Shown here: piece after piece, positions 19,364-32,052 of the stretch
Layout: the number at the start of each line of letters is the position of its first letter
Position numbering within the stretch: the stretch's first letter is position 1
NCBI GenBank assembly: GCA_025403435.1
Contig: CM046351.1
Span: 26,439,730-26,503,729, forward strand
Reading direction: 5' to 3'
Source of the DNA: Artocarpus heterophyllus
Taxonomy: Eukaryota; Streptophyta; Magnoliopsida; Rosales; Moraceae
Length of the DNA: 64,000 nt
Position numbers and translations under genes: made by a program
The notes under the pieces: model-generated
The model's input: the letters and a program-made list of their open reading frames with translations, nothing else
The model's database searches: none
Told to the model about the DNA's origin: nothing

Positions 19364-21792
19364 GTTCACAACTGGGATGCCCTGATTGGACCGTTGATTG
19401 ACAAGACGTTTGCAGAGCCTTCAAATGCTTTTATCGTTAGGTTTTTGAGTCATATAAGTAGACACCTAGCAGAAGCTGCTGATACTGTCCTCTACCACGT
19501 TTTAACGCACATAAAATCACAGATGGAGAAAGTTTTGATCTAATCGTTATAGATATGTATATAACCTGTACCTAGTTTTGTATAGATTCGTCTTCTGCAG
19601 TTTAGATGTATTGTGTTAGAACTAGTGATTAAACTTCAATAGCCATTACATGACTTAAGTTGCAACCAAGTATCACAGAAGTAGCCATTGAATTCATGAC
19701 TCGTTTCCTCATTTTAACAAAGTTGTTCTGTCTGGTACTTAAAAACAATTCCAGCACTAATAAAGAATGTGCATAATCTTGTGATTCTCTTTTTTTTTTT
19801 TTCAAATCTTACAAATTATGGATATTTTTGTGTCCGACATATCAAGCATCTGTCCATAATAAAATAACCATGAGGACCTTTTTCGTTTTCTTTTATCTTT
19901 TTAAAACATTGAAGGTAAACATACGAGTTCTTGACATCTTGATTGTGTGCCGTGTTTAGATCGAATATGTATTAGCTTTAAGGATAAAGAACTTTATGAA
20001 GTTTTCAATTTCATAGTAGTGTTTTCCTGTTTCCGATTTACACTTTCCTTTTTGCAGCGTGGAGGAGAGCAGCTTCTCTAGATGGGAGGGCAGAACATAT
20101 ACAAGTGATGACTGCGCGAATATGCAGCAACTGCTGTTTGAGCACCTTTGCCCATTACTCGTAATTAGGATGCTTCCGTTAAGTGTCCTCAATGATCTTA
20201 ATTCATCTGTCATGTATGGCCAACTAATCAATCAAGGTATTGGCCTGCTGTCTGTCTACCTTCTATGCGCTCACACGCGTACACATACATTGCAATAGAT
20301 GTCTTGTTCTTGTTTGCTCTCTTGGGGGTACTAATGATATTATTTTTTGATTGCCACATAAGCTTGTACATTCTTTGACTGATACTCTTTGCCTCTCTGG
20401 GGTGATTTGTCTTAGCCTCTTGGTTAATTTTGCACTTCTATTCCTTTTGATTCCAGATTATGGGGATGTCAAGCTCTTTGGTCATGACTGTGTTGCGTCT
20501 CTCCTTATCAAAAGTTTGATTCATGACATAGAGATCACGAAACTTCAAAGCTAAATGGGAATTCTGATGGTTTTCCTGTTCAATGCATTTTTTTTCAGGG
20601 CATTTTACAAGCGTGAGTTTGAAGATGTACGCAAACTGGCAGCTGAGCTCTGTGGAAGAATTCATCCTCAACTATATAATAATGACCACTGTTTATTTTT
20701 TATCTTCTCAGTTTTTGTGGCATTTTCCTGGAGGATTCTTAGTGTTCTTCGTGGCATTATATCCCTCACATTTGCGTTGGGTTTTCATTGATGAAGTTTT
20801 CTTTTTCCTAGGTGATCATACCTCTTGTTGCCTCTCAGCTAGAACATGCTGCAACTTCTCGAGACTTACTGAAGATAAAAACCTGTTTGTTTTCAGTTTG
20901 CACTTCCCTTGCGGTAATTATCTGAGTCGTCATCCGCATTCTCATATCTTGTTTCTTTATTGCTATGGCTTTTCTGTCTGTTTTACTTCCAAGTATTCCC
21001 CTTCATTTTCACCGCACTCTTCATGGTTTCAGGTCAGAGGCAGGGATTCACTTTCTGAGCCTGCAATGCCAAAGGTTAGAAAATCACTGGAGGCGGTGCT
21101 ACTATGGCCTTCTCTTCATGAGGGGTGAAGGTTTGCTAAAATTTCATTTCTGAAACTAAAGCTAGAATTATTATTATTACTACTAACTTTGATATCTTGA
21201 TATTTTTCTCAGTTTCCAGAGCACAACATGGGTGCATTCGTTGTCTTGCACTAATAATATGTGCGGATCTACAAGCTTCAGAATCATCTACGGACTACAA
21301 CCGAGAGAAGAATGAACCTGTCCTTAATTTTGTGATCAGTCAACTTAAGTCGGATAGGAACGAACATGTTTCAACCTCTTTGCTGGGTGGGGAAATACGC
21401 ACGTCTGGGGCGCGGGTTCCTCTCCATTTCCGTTTGTGCATGGCCAATGTTCTCAGCAATGCTTGTCAAAAGATTTCCGACCCTGGGAAGAAGCGCCTTG
21501 CTAAAAGAGCTCTTCCTCATCTCATTTCTTCCGTTGAGGTATTTATTCAGGTCACGAAGTTCATAATAACAATATGCTTATTATCTCTGGATCTTCTTTT
21601 AAAGTCATTCTTTATCCCTCTTTATTTCTAAAATTGATCGAAATGATGCAGGCGATAACTGAATCGGATATTAGAGCTGCATGCCTCCAAGTTCTCCTTT
21701 CAGCTGTCTATCAACTCAAGTCTTCTGTCTGTCCTTATGCATTTGATCTTCTCAAACTCTCCTTGAAAGCTCTTAAAAAAGGTTCAGAGAAG
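19364..21792 (+). pseudogene. Truncated ARM/HEAT-repeat protein gene fragment
   Basis: Eight exon-like blocks flanked by AG/GT signals encode alpha-helical repeats of an ARM/HEAT type: about 19364-19540, 20058-20236, 20457-20513, 20599-20671, 20812-20913, 21033-21125, 21213-21538 and 21652-21792. Examples are VHNWDALIGPLIDK, LKSDRNEHVSTSLLGGE and AACLQVLLSAVYQLKSS. The reading frame is broken. Block 3 ends in phase 1 while block 4 needs phase 2. Block 4 lacks a GT donor (CAACTATAT follows). Block 6 runs into an in-frame TGA and disagrees in phase with block 7. Neither a start nor a terminal exon is present. The 5' side is LTR debris and the gap. I infer a decayed partial copy of a conserved plant ARM-repeat gene whose intact paralogue should lie elsewhere; assembly errors are an alternative for single indels. 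Confidence 0.7.
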
Positions 21793-22278
21793 GTATGGGA
21801 ACTTAGTTTACCCCTCAACTTCTGGTTTATTGCTTATGACCCATTTCTCATCTCACATTTTGGCAATGGATTCTATGGGAACCACTTTTTCACGTTATTT
21901 ATATTTCGTTAGCACTTAACATTCTCCTCACTTTCAAAAAAAAAAAATATATATATATATATATATATCGGAGTTGGTAATCTGATCTTGTATTAGTCTT
22001 TTAAAGAAGGAAAAAACAAAGGCAAAACATCTATGTGACGACTGATTATTTCGTCAGTTTTTATCAATTCTGCATTGCTAATTGTGTTGTAGATGTAGAT
22101 CTCGTCCTTTTCTGTCATCTCATATGTGAGTGAGAGTTGGAGATTGTTCACCGTTTTGCCCCCTGAAATTTTGACTAGATTAACAAGTTTTTTGAATTTT
22201 AAAGTGAGATTTATTCTCTGAGTTTATAGAATGTTGTAGAGTGCCTTTCTTAAATTAAGCTGTTAAATGATGTTAAGG

Positions 22279-22452
22279 GGGTGTTTGGCAGTGGTGGGAA
22301 CCACTCATTTCCCACAACAATCTCAGTTATGAACAGTGTAAAGCTCTCACATGCTATAGTAACAATAAAAAAATATGCTACAGTATAAAACTCTCACATG
22401 CTACAGTAAAAGTGGTTTCCACCACTGATTCCCACCACCCTTCCAAACACCC
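22279..22452. mobile_element. MITE, GGGTGTTTGG family, copy 2
   Basis: A 174-bp element with perfect inverted ends GGGTGTTTGG / CCAAACACCC. The interior has CTCACATGCTACAGTA motifs, the same family as 8464-8636. The left flank is TTAA followed by extra G, and the right flank is TATAA, so a TAA-type target site is possible but not exact. Confidence 0.65.
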
Positions 22453-22622
22453 TATAAAAATGAAATTGTTCGTGTAGGTATCATGACAATGTCAATGGTG
22501 CCTGAAATTTCGGCCACTTTCTTAATTTAAGCTCATGTTGCATACGCTAGGGGTTTTTCTTCTACATTTTAACTTGTTGTCCTCGTTTTATATGTCTTTC
22601 ATAACACTCGTTAAATTCCGCT

Positions 22623-23166
22623 GGCAATTTTCTGAAATAAAAAATTTGAAAAATAACGTGCCAATCCTTAAAAGTTAAGAAAAGGACACATTAAATGTAT
22701 CTGAATCTATAAATGGGAGTAAATTTCCATCGTTGAAGTGTAAGGTAATTTACCTTTTTGTACCTTATATTTTAGGTTTATTTAAATATTATATGTTTTT
22801 TTAAGGCAATTTCCTGAAACAAAAAATTTGAAAAAGAACTTGCCAATCCTTAAAAGATAAGAAAATGACATATTAAATGTATCTGAATCTATAAATGGGA
22901 GTGAATTTCCATCGTTGAAGTGTAGGGTAAATTACCTTTTTGTACATTGTATTATGGTTTATTTAAATATTATATGCTTTTTTAAGGCAATTTCCTAAAA
23001 CAAAAAAATTGAAAAAGAACTTGCCAATCCTTAAAAGATAAGAAAATGACATATTGAATGTATCTAAATCTAAACATGGGAGTGAATTTCCACAGTTGAA
23101 GTATAGGGTAATTTACCTTTTTTATACCTTGTATTTTAGGTTTATTTAAATATTATATGTTTTTTT
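22623..23166. repeat. Three tandem copies of a ~182-bp unit
   Basis: Units start at 22623, 22805 and 22986 with GGCAATTTYCTGAAA-type sequence. All contain GCCAATCCTTAAAAG, AATGTATCTGAATCTA and 'GGGAGTRAATTTCCA'. Periods are 182 and 181 bp, with visible point changes among copies. No coding capacity. The last unit runs into the next MITE. Confidence 0.85.
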
Positions 23167-23530
23167 AGATAAGTATATACCTTTCACAAATTTATACATT
23201 TTTTACATTTTGACTTGAAAAATTGCACAAAGTACCCTCTAATTAAAAAATAAGAAAATTTTAAGAAATTTTTAAAAAAAAATTATACTAAGGCTTTTTA
23301 CTTCAAAAATTTATATAATACCCTAACGAATGTGTTTTTTTGTGATTTGTTTTTGTTTTCCTTTTATTTTTTGAAAGTTTTATTTTTTTCTCTTTTATTT
23401 AAGGATAATTTTATCATTTTAAAGGTCAAAACAATTTATTGACTGAGTCAAGGCATAGATTATGAGATAAAAAACCAAAGGTATAATTTTTAAATAAACT
23501 TAAATTGAAGGTGTAAAAAGATAATTTTAA
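23105..23530. mobile_element. Dispersed ~430-bp AT-rich MITE, reference copy
   Basis: The left end (GGTAATTTACCTTTTTTATA... then GTTTATTTAAA) and the right end (AAATAAACTTAAATTGAAGG... then AAAAGATAAT) are inverted copies of each other over about 45 bp. The interior has the conserved segments CAAAGTACCCTCTAATTAAA, TTTTTTGAAAGTTTTA and GGTCAAAA. Further copies or fragments are at 5216-5370, 7560-7905, 31265-31440, 40800-40985 and 54465-54905, making it the most frequent repeat in the window. Confidence 0.55.
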
Positions 23531-25469
23531 CATATATATAAAGAGAGAACCGATTTTAAAATGTTGCTAGCAGGTTAAAAGAAATAACGAAACATTTTTT
23601 TTCTAATATTCCACCACATGTCAACATGTAAAAAATAGAAACATATTTTTTACATTTTAGCATATAATTTTTTCTTTATTTGTGCCCCCACTAGAATAAA
23701 ATCCAGATCCATCACTATATACATATTAGTTTTTCCCTCCTTCTTATCCTATTTTCATACATATTTATTTTTTCCTTAATTTTTTACTCTATTTTTTTTT
23801 TGTTAACATACTTAATGCGTATGCACTGTTAACATACTTAATACACATGCACAGAGCACATGCTTTACGACTAGTATCCCAAAAGTTTATATCCACTAAG
23901 AAAAAGCAAATAATCCTCGTTTACCACACTATGCTCCCTCTCTCATGAACTGGAATCTGGGACATTGTGGGCATGCATGCCAGCTATGGTTGCTGCCAAA
24001 TGACGATGTATCGCATGAGTTTCATGTCCACCGACAATATTCATGAAGGAAAATGCCATGTTATATTGAAAAAGAAGTCGAGTCAGTTTGCGACTTCAAT
24101 CTTTCCTGCACAATATGAAACCGTCGCAGCTCATATAAATAATCGTATTATGCATTCTCAGAGATTTTTTTGGGTCGATAATTTGCATGAAAAGACTGGA
24201 GTTTTGGTGCAAAGAGTTTATGAAATTGAATTACATGTGATAAAACATTAATTGTCTATGTAGATCCAAACTCCTCAGTCCTCACTCGCCAAATACGGAA
24301 CAAATTTATGGTCAATAACTATACTTTTATCTTACTGATAGGTATTAATATTTAAACTATTAGATTAACTTTTTAACAATCTGTAAATACTAAAGTTAAA
24401 AATTTACAATACACACATCACAAAACTACTTTTAATTATATTTCATACAATTAAAAGTTGATTAAAGGATTAAAATAAAAATATCTATCAAAAAGTATAA
24501 AAATACAATTAGGTTTTGCCGCCAAATAAATGTGTTTTGTATTTCCTTTTGGGTGGCTCTTACTGATTGGTCCAAATTTCCTTCCATCGGTTGACCAGAA
24601 TGATGTAACTCATATCTTTGGAACTTTTTTTATTTTTGGGCCAATGAACTCATATCTTTGATTTTTTTTTTTTTATTATTATTGCATGGATTTCCTTTAT
24701 GAATGTTAGGTGAGAACCAACTTGGGAAAGAAGGCGACTTTTTGAGAACGACGGTTTGGTTGTTGGTACTAGGTATGTGGTTTATAAGCTTTTTTTTTTT
24801 TTTAATGTTATTTTTTCTCCATTGCTGTTAAACAGCCAAGTTTGAAAGGTAGCAGCCACCAGATAAGCACGTGTTTTTTTAAAAGAAAATATAATCTCAA
24901 GCAAAAGTATAGTGATCCATGTCACATTTCTAGCTTTTCATTGCCATACGTTTCTAACTTGTCTTGTCCACATCATTTTTATCTCCCTATACTCCATTAA
25001 CTGCAATTTCTTCTTTTCATATTTGCTTTTGTGCTCCTTTCCCTTGTTTTCCTGTGTTATATTTCATAATCTTATCATACGATCTATTTTATGGGAAACT
25101 CTTTAAGGATAGTTTGTCTCCATGTTTTTCTTGCTGCCTCTTTATAATTTTTTTTAATTGCCCTTGTTAGTTGTTGCCAGGATTGTCTCCAGACTATATT
25201 TAGTACTTTTTTTTTTCCTATCACTATATTTAGTACTTTAAAGTATAAAAATTACGTATTTTATTTTATTTTGTATTTTAATAAAAAATGTTATTTCAGA
25301 CATTATATTTATTTTATCATAATTGTTAAATTTTGAAATTTGTAAATGTAAATATTTAATTTAAATTAATTAAAAATAACAATAGTTTAATGATTAAATA
25401 AAAATAAATAAATAGAAATCATATGGCAAATTTTCATGTACAGGTCATACTTGGTATAAAATTGGACTC
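23531..25469. other. Gene-free AT-rich stretch
   Basis: Mostly low-complexity AT-rich sequence. One 94-codon frame (23967-24251, plus) has more balanced composition than its surroundings, with several Cys, His and Met residues, but I recognise no family and see no splice or promoter context; it may be a fragment of a gene or transposase. Confidence 0.3.
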
Positions 25470-25761
25470 AAATATAATATATGTCAAATAGATTGCCAAA
25501 AATAATAATGCAATAGAAAGCGAATATTAGAAAAGCCCCCAGGAGTCGAACTTTGCTGCAACTGGATAGCGTGGGATACATTCTTTCTACATCTTGGATT
25601 ATGCTTGGCCAAAATTGGAAGTAAAGAGCATCAAATAACGTTTGAAAGCACATTTTGCCCGCCCCTAGCTTGAACTTTTCGTTCCAACAAACGTTTCGGT
25701 GACTGACGTTTGCCAATTGCCATTTTCATAAGCTAGACTTTTAATTTGCTGATTTCAACTT
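25470..25761. repeat. ~290-bp direct repeat, left copy
   Basis: It matches 27693-27985 in the same orientation over its whole length with scattered differences. Both copies share AGATAGCGTGGGATACATT and AACGTTTGAAAGCACATTTT and end in CTTTTAATTTGCTGATTTC. An 82-codon minus-strand frame here is broken in the other copy, so it is not treated as a gene. Confidence 0.85.
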
Positions 25762-27692
25762 CTGTATTGTATTGTATTATATTATATTAGTATTAGTATT
25801 AGTATTATACAATACATTGTTTGGTTTTACATCATATTAACATGTTGTATTACACTATACAATGTTTGTTTACCACCGTATTGTATTGTGTTAGTATTTA
25901 AACCTTAAATATAGTAAATTTGGATCATGGTTTTGGGGTCAAAATTTAGGTTCAGGATCAGGGTTGGGATTCGAGACTGGAGTCACGGTCGAGATTCAGA
26001 GTCGAGGTTGAGGACAGGATTTAGGACCATGGTCAGGATCAAGCTTCAAGACCAAGGTCGAGGACGGGGACGGGATTCTAGACTAGGGTTGGGGTCAGGA
26101 TTCGGGGCCAAGTTTAAGGTCAAGATTCAAAGCTAGGGTAGGGGATAGGATTTAGGATCAAAGTCAAGATTTAAGGTCAGGGTTAGGATTTGAGACTGGT
26201 GTCATGGTTGAAATTCATGATTCGGGACCAAGATTGAGATTGGAATTCAGGATTCAGGACCAAGGTGGAAATCAGGATTTGGGGCTAGGGTAGCGGTTAG
26301 GATTTGAGACCAATGTCGAGGTCGAGACTGGTGTCGGGTCAAGACTGGTGTCAGGGTTGAGATTTTGGGCTAGGGTTGAGGTTGGGATTCGGGACCAAGG
26401 TCGAGGTTTAGATTTGAGAACGGGTTTAAGGTCAAGGTCAAGATTCAAAACCGATATCGGGGTCGAATTCAGGGTTAGGGTCGAGGCAGAGATTTGGGAC
26501 TAGACTTAGGGTTGGGATTCGAGACCGATGTTGGAGTCGAGATTCAAGGTCAGGGTTTGGATCGAGATCAAGATCGAGGTTAGGATTGGGATTCGAGGTC
26601 GTAATTCAGGACTGAGATCGGGGACGGGGATGGGATCGGGGTCAGGATTGAGGACTAGGTCTGGATCGAGGTTGGGATTTGGGGAACTCAACCTGTACCC
26701 CAAATCCTTACTCCAACCTCGACCCTGGTCCAAAATCTTGACCCTTACCTCAGCCCTAAATCTCGACATTGGTCTCTAATCCTGATTCTAACCTTGATTC
26801 CAAATCCGGACCCCAGTCCCAAATATCGACTCGAAATCCCAACTACACCCCAAATCCTGACCGTGACCACATTATTGAATTTCGACTTGAACCCTGACTC
26901 AACCTTTGTCCCAAATCCTAGCCTCAAATCTCAATCCTAGTCCTGGTCCCAATCTTGATCTTAAATCCCAACCCCGACCTTGACCCTAGTCCCTAATCCT
27001 GACCCTAGTTAGAAATCCTAAACCAAAATCTTGACCCCGACCCTGGTCCTGAATCCCTACCCTCACCCCGGCCCTGAATCCAGGCCTCAACCCTGACACT
27101 AGTCCTAAATCTCAACCCCGACCCCTATCTCAAATTTTGATCCCTACCTCGACCCCAACACTGATCCCAAATTCTAACCCGACCAGTAATCCCAACCCCA
27201 AATCCTGACCTCGATCGTAGTTGCGAATCTCGACCCTAACCATAGTCCCGAATATTGATCTCAACCCTGATCCCAAATCTCGACCCCAATCCTGAATCTT
27301 GACACCGACCTCGAATCCCGATTGTGACTCTAGTCTCGAATCTCGAATTCGACCCGACCCTAGAACTTAGTCTTAAATCCCGACCCTGATCCCGACTTCA
27401 GTCTCAAGTCCCAACCCTAGACCCCGGTCTTGAATCTCATTCTAAAACTTCAACTTCCATGTCAATTTTTAATATATTTTTAATATTTGATTAGTTTATG
27501 AATACGCACTTTTAGTTTAAATTATATAAATACGGTCTAAGATGGAGGTTCTTAGTCGTATTTGATATCACAACTTGTATTGCATTAATTATTGATTTCG
27601 TATTAAATAGTACAATACATGGATGTCATCAAACATTGCATTATTTTTAAATAATACAATATGGAGTGCTAATGCAGCATGCCAAATGTGCC
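25762..27692. mobile_element. Possible foldback/MITE-derived element containing the inverted minisatellite
   Basis: Between the two 290-bp direct repeats the outer parts on each side are AT-rich and contain TATTGTATTG/CAATACAATA motifs in opposite orientation. The right end (GCATGCCAAATGTGCC) resembles the end of the MITE at 61944-62067. This suggests a palindromic element with expanded minisatellite arms. The left terminus is not clear, so the boundary is tentative. Confidence 0.4.
25920..27440. repeat. Large inverted minisatellite (purine arm then complementary arm)
   Basis: From 25920 to about 26690 the plus strand is built of degenerate repeats around GGTCGAGGTTGGGATTC and GGGACCAAGGTC, with a rough period of 24-30 bp. 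From about 26690 to 27440 the same repeats appear as their complement (AATCCCGACCCTGACC-type units). The two arms of ~0.75 kb could fold back on each other. Open frames on both strands (for example 25927-26136, 26506-26779) are repeats of Arg, Gly, Asp, Ser and Pro caused by the pattern and are not genes. Confidence 0.85.
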
Positions 27693-27985
27693 TAAATATA
27701 ATATATGTCAAATAGATTACCAAAAATAATAATGCAATAGAAAGTAAAATTAGAAAAGCCCCAGGAGTTGAACTTTGCTGCAACTAGATAGCGTGGGATA
27801 CATTATTTCTATTTCTCGGATTATGCTTGGCCAAAATGGGAAGTAAAAAGCATCAAATAACGTTTGAAAGCACATTTTGCCTGCCCCTAACTATTAACTT
27901 TTCATTTCAACAAACGTTTCGGTGACTGACGTTTTCCAATTGCCATTTTCATAAGCTAGACTTTTAATTTGCTGATTTCAACTTT
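27693..27985. repeat. ~290-bp direct repeat, right copy
   Basis: Second copy of 25470-25761, same orientation, with small indels and substitutions. Confidence 0.85.
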
Positions 27986-28261
27986 AGGAGACCGCTCGAG
28001 TTTTTTATTTTGGTTGAAACGGATTTGGAAATTTGAATAGACTCGGGCATAAATTAAGTTGTATCTCACACTTTCTATATTTTTAAGATTTATACCCTTT
28101 TTGTGGTTTGACTAACTTTTAATTAAGTTTATTTGTGTCATAACATTAAAAAGTTCAACATCTGTAACATAAATTCAAGGTAAAGAATTTTTTTTAGCAT
28201 TCTTCAAAATTCTCTTGCTCAAAGATATGGCTTATGGAATCTCTTGTGATTGTTTCTGATT

Positions 28262-29230
28262 TTTTTTTTTTATATAAAATGAAACTTCATTCAACTAAAA
28301 ATAGCTCAAACAAAGTTATAAAACATCCTTCACTATAGGCACAAATGATCCCTGGACAATGATCGAATCCACCAGTAAAAATCAAATAATGCACAAGGAT
28401 AAAAGATGACAGCGAGATCTATAGAGGAATAACCTGCTTGACATCCAAAATAGAGCTCTTTAATGGCTTGTTACAATAAATCACTACAATTAATGGACAA
28501 AACCAATCGACCAAAATCAAATCTACCTTATTGAGGGCACATACAACCTGGCATAAATTCAAACCTAGCCACCAGGCACTACACACCAAGCTGCTAATCA
28601 GCAAGTGTAAAATACGAAACAAGACTAAAGGTGGGCCAAAGACCACCTCCGATATTACATTAGAAAAGCCAAACAACAAAAACATACACGGCAAAAGCAA
28701 CGCCTGTATTTGACAAATGCAAAAAACTAAAACAGAAGGATACAATTTAGTCGATAACAATAAGGATTCCGAAGACCATTTGAAACATGCTCACAGAAGA
28801 GAGAGGAGTCTACACCCATGCTCGTGAAAGAAATAAAAATCAGAGGAAAGCCAAACCACTGACCTATGATAACCACACACCATTACTCAATGCCACCTGT
28901 TGCCGCCATCTAGTAACGGCGCCACCCCAAGGACTTGATTCCTTCAACTAGAAATTCAAATCTACTAGAGAACAAGCCTTAGAGAGTGAACAAACCTTTA
29001 GCCCATGAGGAGACAAGCAACCAAACCACCTCCTCTCCTATATCTGACCACCGCACAACATCTCTTTGCCACAAGAAGCTAAAAACCTCCTCCCCAAACC
29101 CGACAAGCCTCTTCCCACCTAAGCGCCAATTGCATGACCATAAAGAAAACCTACTCAATGTCAAACAAGAGCCCTATAATGAGGCGGGAGTACGGAGATC
29201 AACCAAAGGCTAACACTAGACTCTAGCCTT
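28262..29230 (-). mobile_element. Probable non-LTR retrotransposon (LINE) 3' remnant
   Basis: On the minus strand the segment ends in GAATGAAGTTTCATTTTATA followed by an A-run (T-run at 28261-28271 on the plus strand), a familiar 3' end for plant LINE-type elements. It is GC-richer than the flanks. No reverse transcriptase motif is visible; the 113-codon frame at 28419-28760 is Leu/Cys-rich and unrecognised. Target duplications were not found. Confidence 0.35.
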
Positions 29231-32052
29231 TTGAATTCTCTTACATAAGCGACGCAAGAAGGAAAAAAAAAAAAAAAAGGAAAACCCTAATAGAGCACTC
29301 TGTTAGTTGGGATTCTAATTTTTTTCTCCTGACATGTTGCAAATTTTGTTTTACTGTCATAGTTTTTTTTTTTAATTTAAGGATGGGGAATTCAAACTCA
29401 TCATCTTCTGGTAAAGCTTGGATGTCAATTTATTATTAGACTTGTTCATCTAAAATATATATCAAAACAATATCATTAATCAATCATGATAGTTACTAGT
29501 GGCAGAAGCCGAGGCCAAGGCCGGTGTTGAACTTGTGATATTGAAAATTAAACCATTGGGCTTCTCTTGAAAGTGCTAAGAGGTCTTTGGGTAGATTTTT
29601 TTTTTTTTTTGTTCATAAGTTATCCATACGTACTTTTTTTTATTTTAGAAACTAGCCAAGGAAATTTGAGTTTTTTTTTTAATAAAAGAAGGATCTATGT
29701 TATTTTAGGATATTACTCTGTCTTTGTTTGGCATTTTATTATAAAAGATTTATTGTAATTGTCTAAATTAAATGGGTTGATATTTTGTGATGATTTGATT
29801 TTTACAAAATTGACGTCTTTGATCTCTTAAAAATAATAATAATATTAAATTGGCTTTAATGGGTTTTTTTCAGATTTAAGAAAGAAATCTAAAGTTCATT
29901 AGATTTTTTTTTTTTTTTGAAGATTTTATGGAAATTTTTCCTTTTATTGAACTATGATAGTGATCACATTGAACATGATGGCTTTTTTGAGAGATTCCGG
30001 CCTAATTCGGATTTGATTTCTTCATAATTAGATTTGATGAATTTACTTGAAGAAAAAACTTCCTCTTTTGATAAGCAAGTATAATTTGTACCTACTTAGG
30101 CCATTTGGAACTCAATTATTAGTAGTCTTATTTAATGGAAAAGATTTTTGGAAACTTTCCATGTTGAAAATTTTAATTTTAACCTTTCTAAATCACCAAT
30201 CAAACTAAACATAAATTTTGTTTTCGGATGGTTTGGGCCATTTGATTTTTTTTATAAAACCAAATTAAACCAAATCACTCATAAACGGTTTGGGCGATTT
30301 ATTTTAGACGGTTTGTGTTTAACATTAAAAAGAAATTAATATTTAACAAAAATTATAAAATGTCTAAAAGTTTACTCTTCAAAGTTTTAATACAAACCAA
30401 AAATCAAACTAAAGACATAATAGCACAAATCAAAGTTCACCAACAACCAAACTGAAAGGTCAAAAATACAACTAAATAACATAAGACAACACAATTGTTT
30501 TAAACTTGAATTGACGCTTTCTACTTGTGTCAATAAACCTCTTATTTTAATATCATTTATCAATGTTGTGGTGAGTTGGGCTAGCGGCGGAGAGAGACGA
30601 CATGACATTGACGATGTGGTGAGTAGGCTAATAGTGATGCAAAAAGAAAACATTGGTCACTAGATGGGGGAGCGTAGGGTTCCATTCCATGAGTTAGTCT
30701 TAGTTGTATATATTGGTTTTTAATTGAGTTTTGTTTTTGGGATGCTAATCAGTGATTAGGAGAAAGTGTAATCGTAGAGTGTGAAAATGTGCATCTGACG
30801 TGTATAGAACTTCTTTTAATGACCAATAAAAAATAATAAAAATTCTTATAAAAAATATTTTAGAAAACTTATATAATATGGCGGTTTTGTGGGTAGTTTG
30901 GGTAGGTGGTTTAGGTGGGTGGTTTAAGAAGTTCAAACTACCAATCAAACTATGAAAATATTTGCTTAAAACCATCCAAAATTAAAACAAAGACCACTAG
31001 TTTAGTTGGATTTGGTTTAGATTGGATGGTTTGCCAAAATTAACGGATTTTTTGAACACACTTAATATACCCTTAAGTCATAAATACCATTGATTTCCAT
31101 CACATTTCTACTTGCTCTTTGCCGTCAAATGGATAGTTGGATCACAAGGATTTCTTGGTTATATGTATTATATATTTATATATGTATATATATATAAGAA
31201 GTCAAATGTATCAACCAAGAGCCAACGTAACAAGCAAGAAAGAATATGTTGACTTTTAATTTTTAAAAGGGTTATTTATATTTCTATACCTCATGTTTTA
31301 AGCTTATTCAAAAAGTATACTCTTAGTTTTTATCTCATCAAACGTATGCGTTAAGATTAATTTCGATATCAAATTTATACTTTTTCCTAATCAATCTTTA
31401 ATTTTGACCCATAAAATGATAAAAAAAAAAAAAAAAAACTTCCCAAAAAAAAAGAAAACCAAAAAGATAATAAAAAAGAATGAAAAACCCTAACTATTCA
31501 AACTGTCTCACTCCACTGACAGCTATCATATACTTCACTCTCCAACCATCACAACGCACAACTTGACCTCATTTAATTTGCTAGAGGCTAGGTCTTGCTC
31601 AGGCGTGTATGTTGCTCTGTCATACCCCCACTTTTCTTCCAAAAAAAATGTATGAAAAACAGACAGAGGAGCCCTATAACGAGGAAAGAAACGAATTCCA
31701 GCACATTATCCCTTCCATTATCGAAATTGAGTTTTCATTTAAGAAAATCTCTTAAGTCTAAAATTTGGGTTGCAAAACAGCTTAGGAAAAAAAAAAGAAA
31801 GAAATAAAGAATAGAAATGGCAGCATCATTGTATGCTTCGTTTGTTTTTGCTCAAGCAACAACCCTTTGCACCAAGTGTTGTCACAGTCTCAATGAAGCC
31901 CAACTTTATCTTCTCCTTAAATGGGTTATTTCATTTTTAGCTCCTAAAATTAGTTGATAAGTAAGCATTCTTTTTTCCTCTCAAAATGTCCAAAAGGAGG
32001 GGTTTGTAAAAGTAGCATATGGTCTCTTGGGAGGCTATACAAGTGTGGTGTC
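29231..32052. other. AT-rich intergenic DNA with decayed repeats
   Basis: No gene supported. Around 30150-31060 both strands carry many GGTTTGG / CCAAACC-type words and 'ACCAATCAAACTA' twice (30196 and 30939 areas), suggesting an old palindromic transposon. At 31265-31440 there is a fragment of the ~430-bp MITE family (TTATTCAAAAAGTATACTC, then TTAATTTTGACCCATAAAAT in degenerate form). Several poly-A and poly-T tracts of 15 or more bases occur. Confidence 0.35.

Noticed and set aside
25927..26927. Arg/Gly/Asp-rich ORFs resembling RGG-type proteins
   Set aside because: The same minisatellite gives open frames on both strands and in several phases; no start context or splice structure.
25920..27440. 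Telomere-like or CRISPR-like repeat array
   Set aside because: Units are not TTTAGGG and are too degenerate; there are no constant repeats with unique spacers, and this is a plant nuclear locus.
28419..28760. 113-codon minus-strand protein gene
   Set aside because: Leu/Cys-rich composition without recognisable domain, inside a probable LINE 3' remnant.
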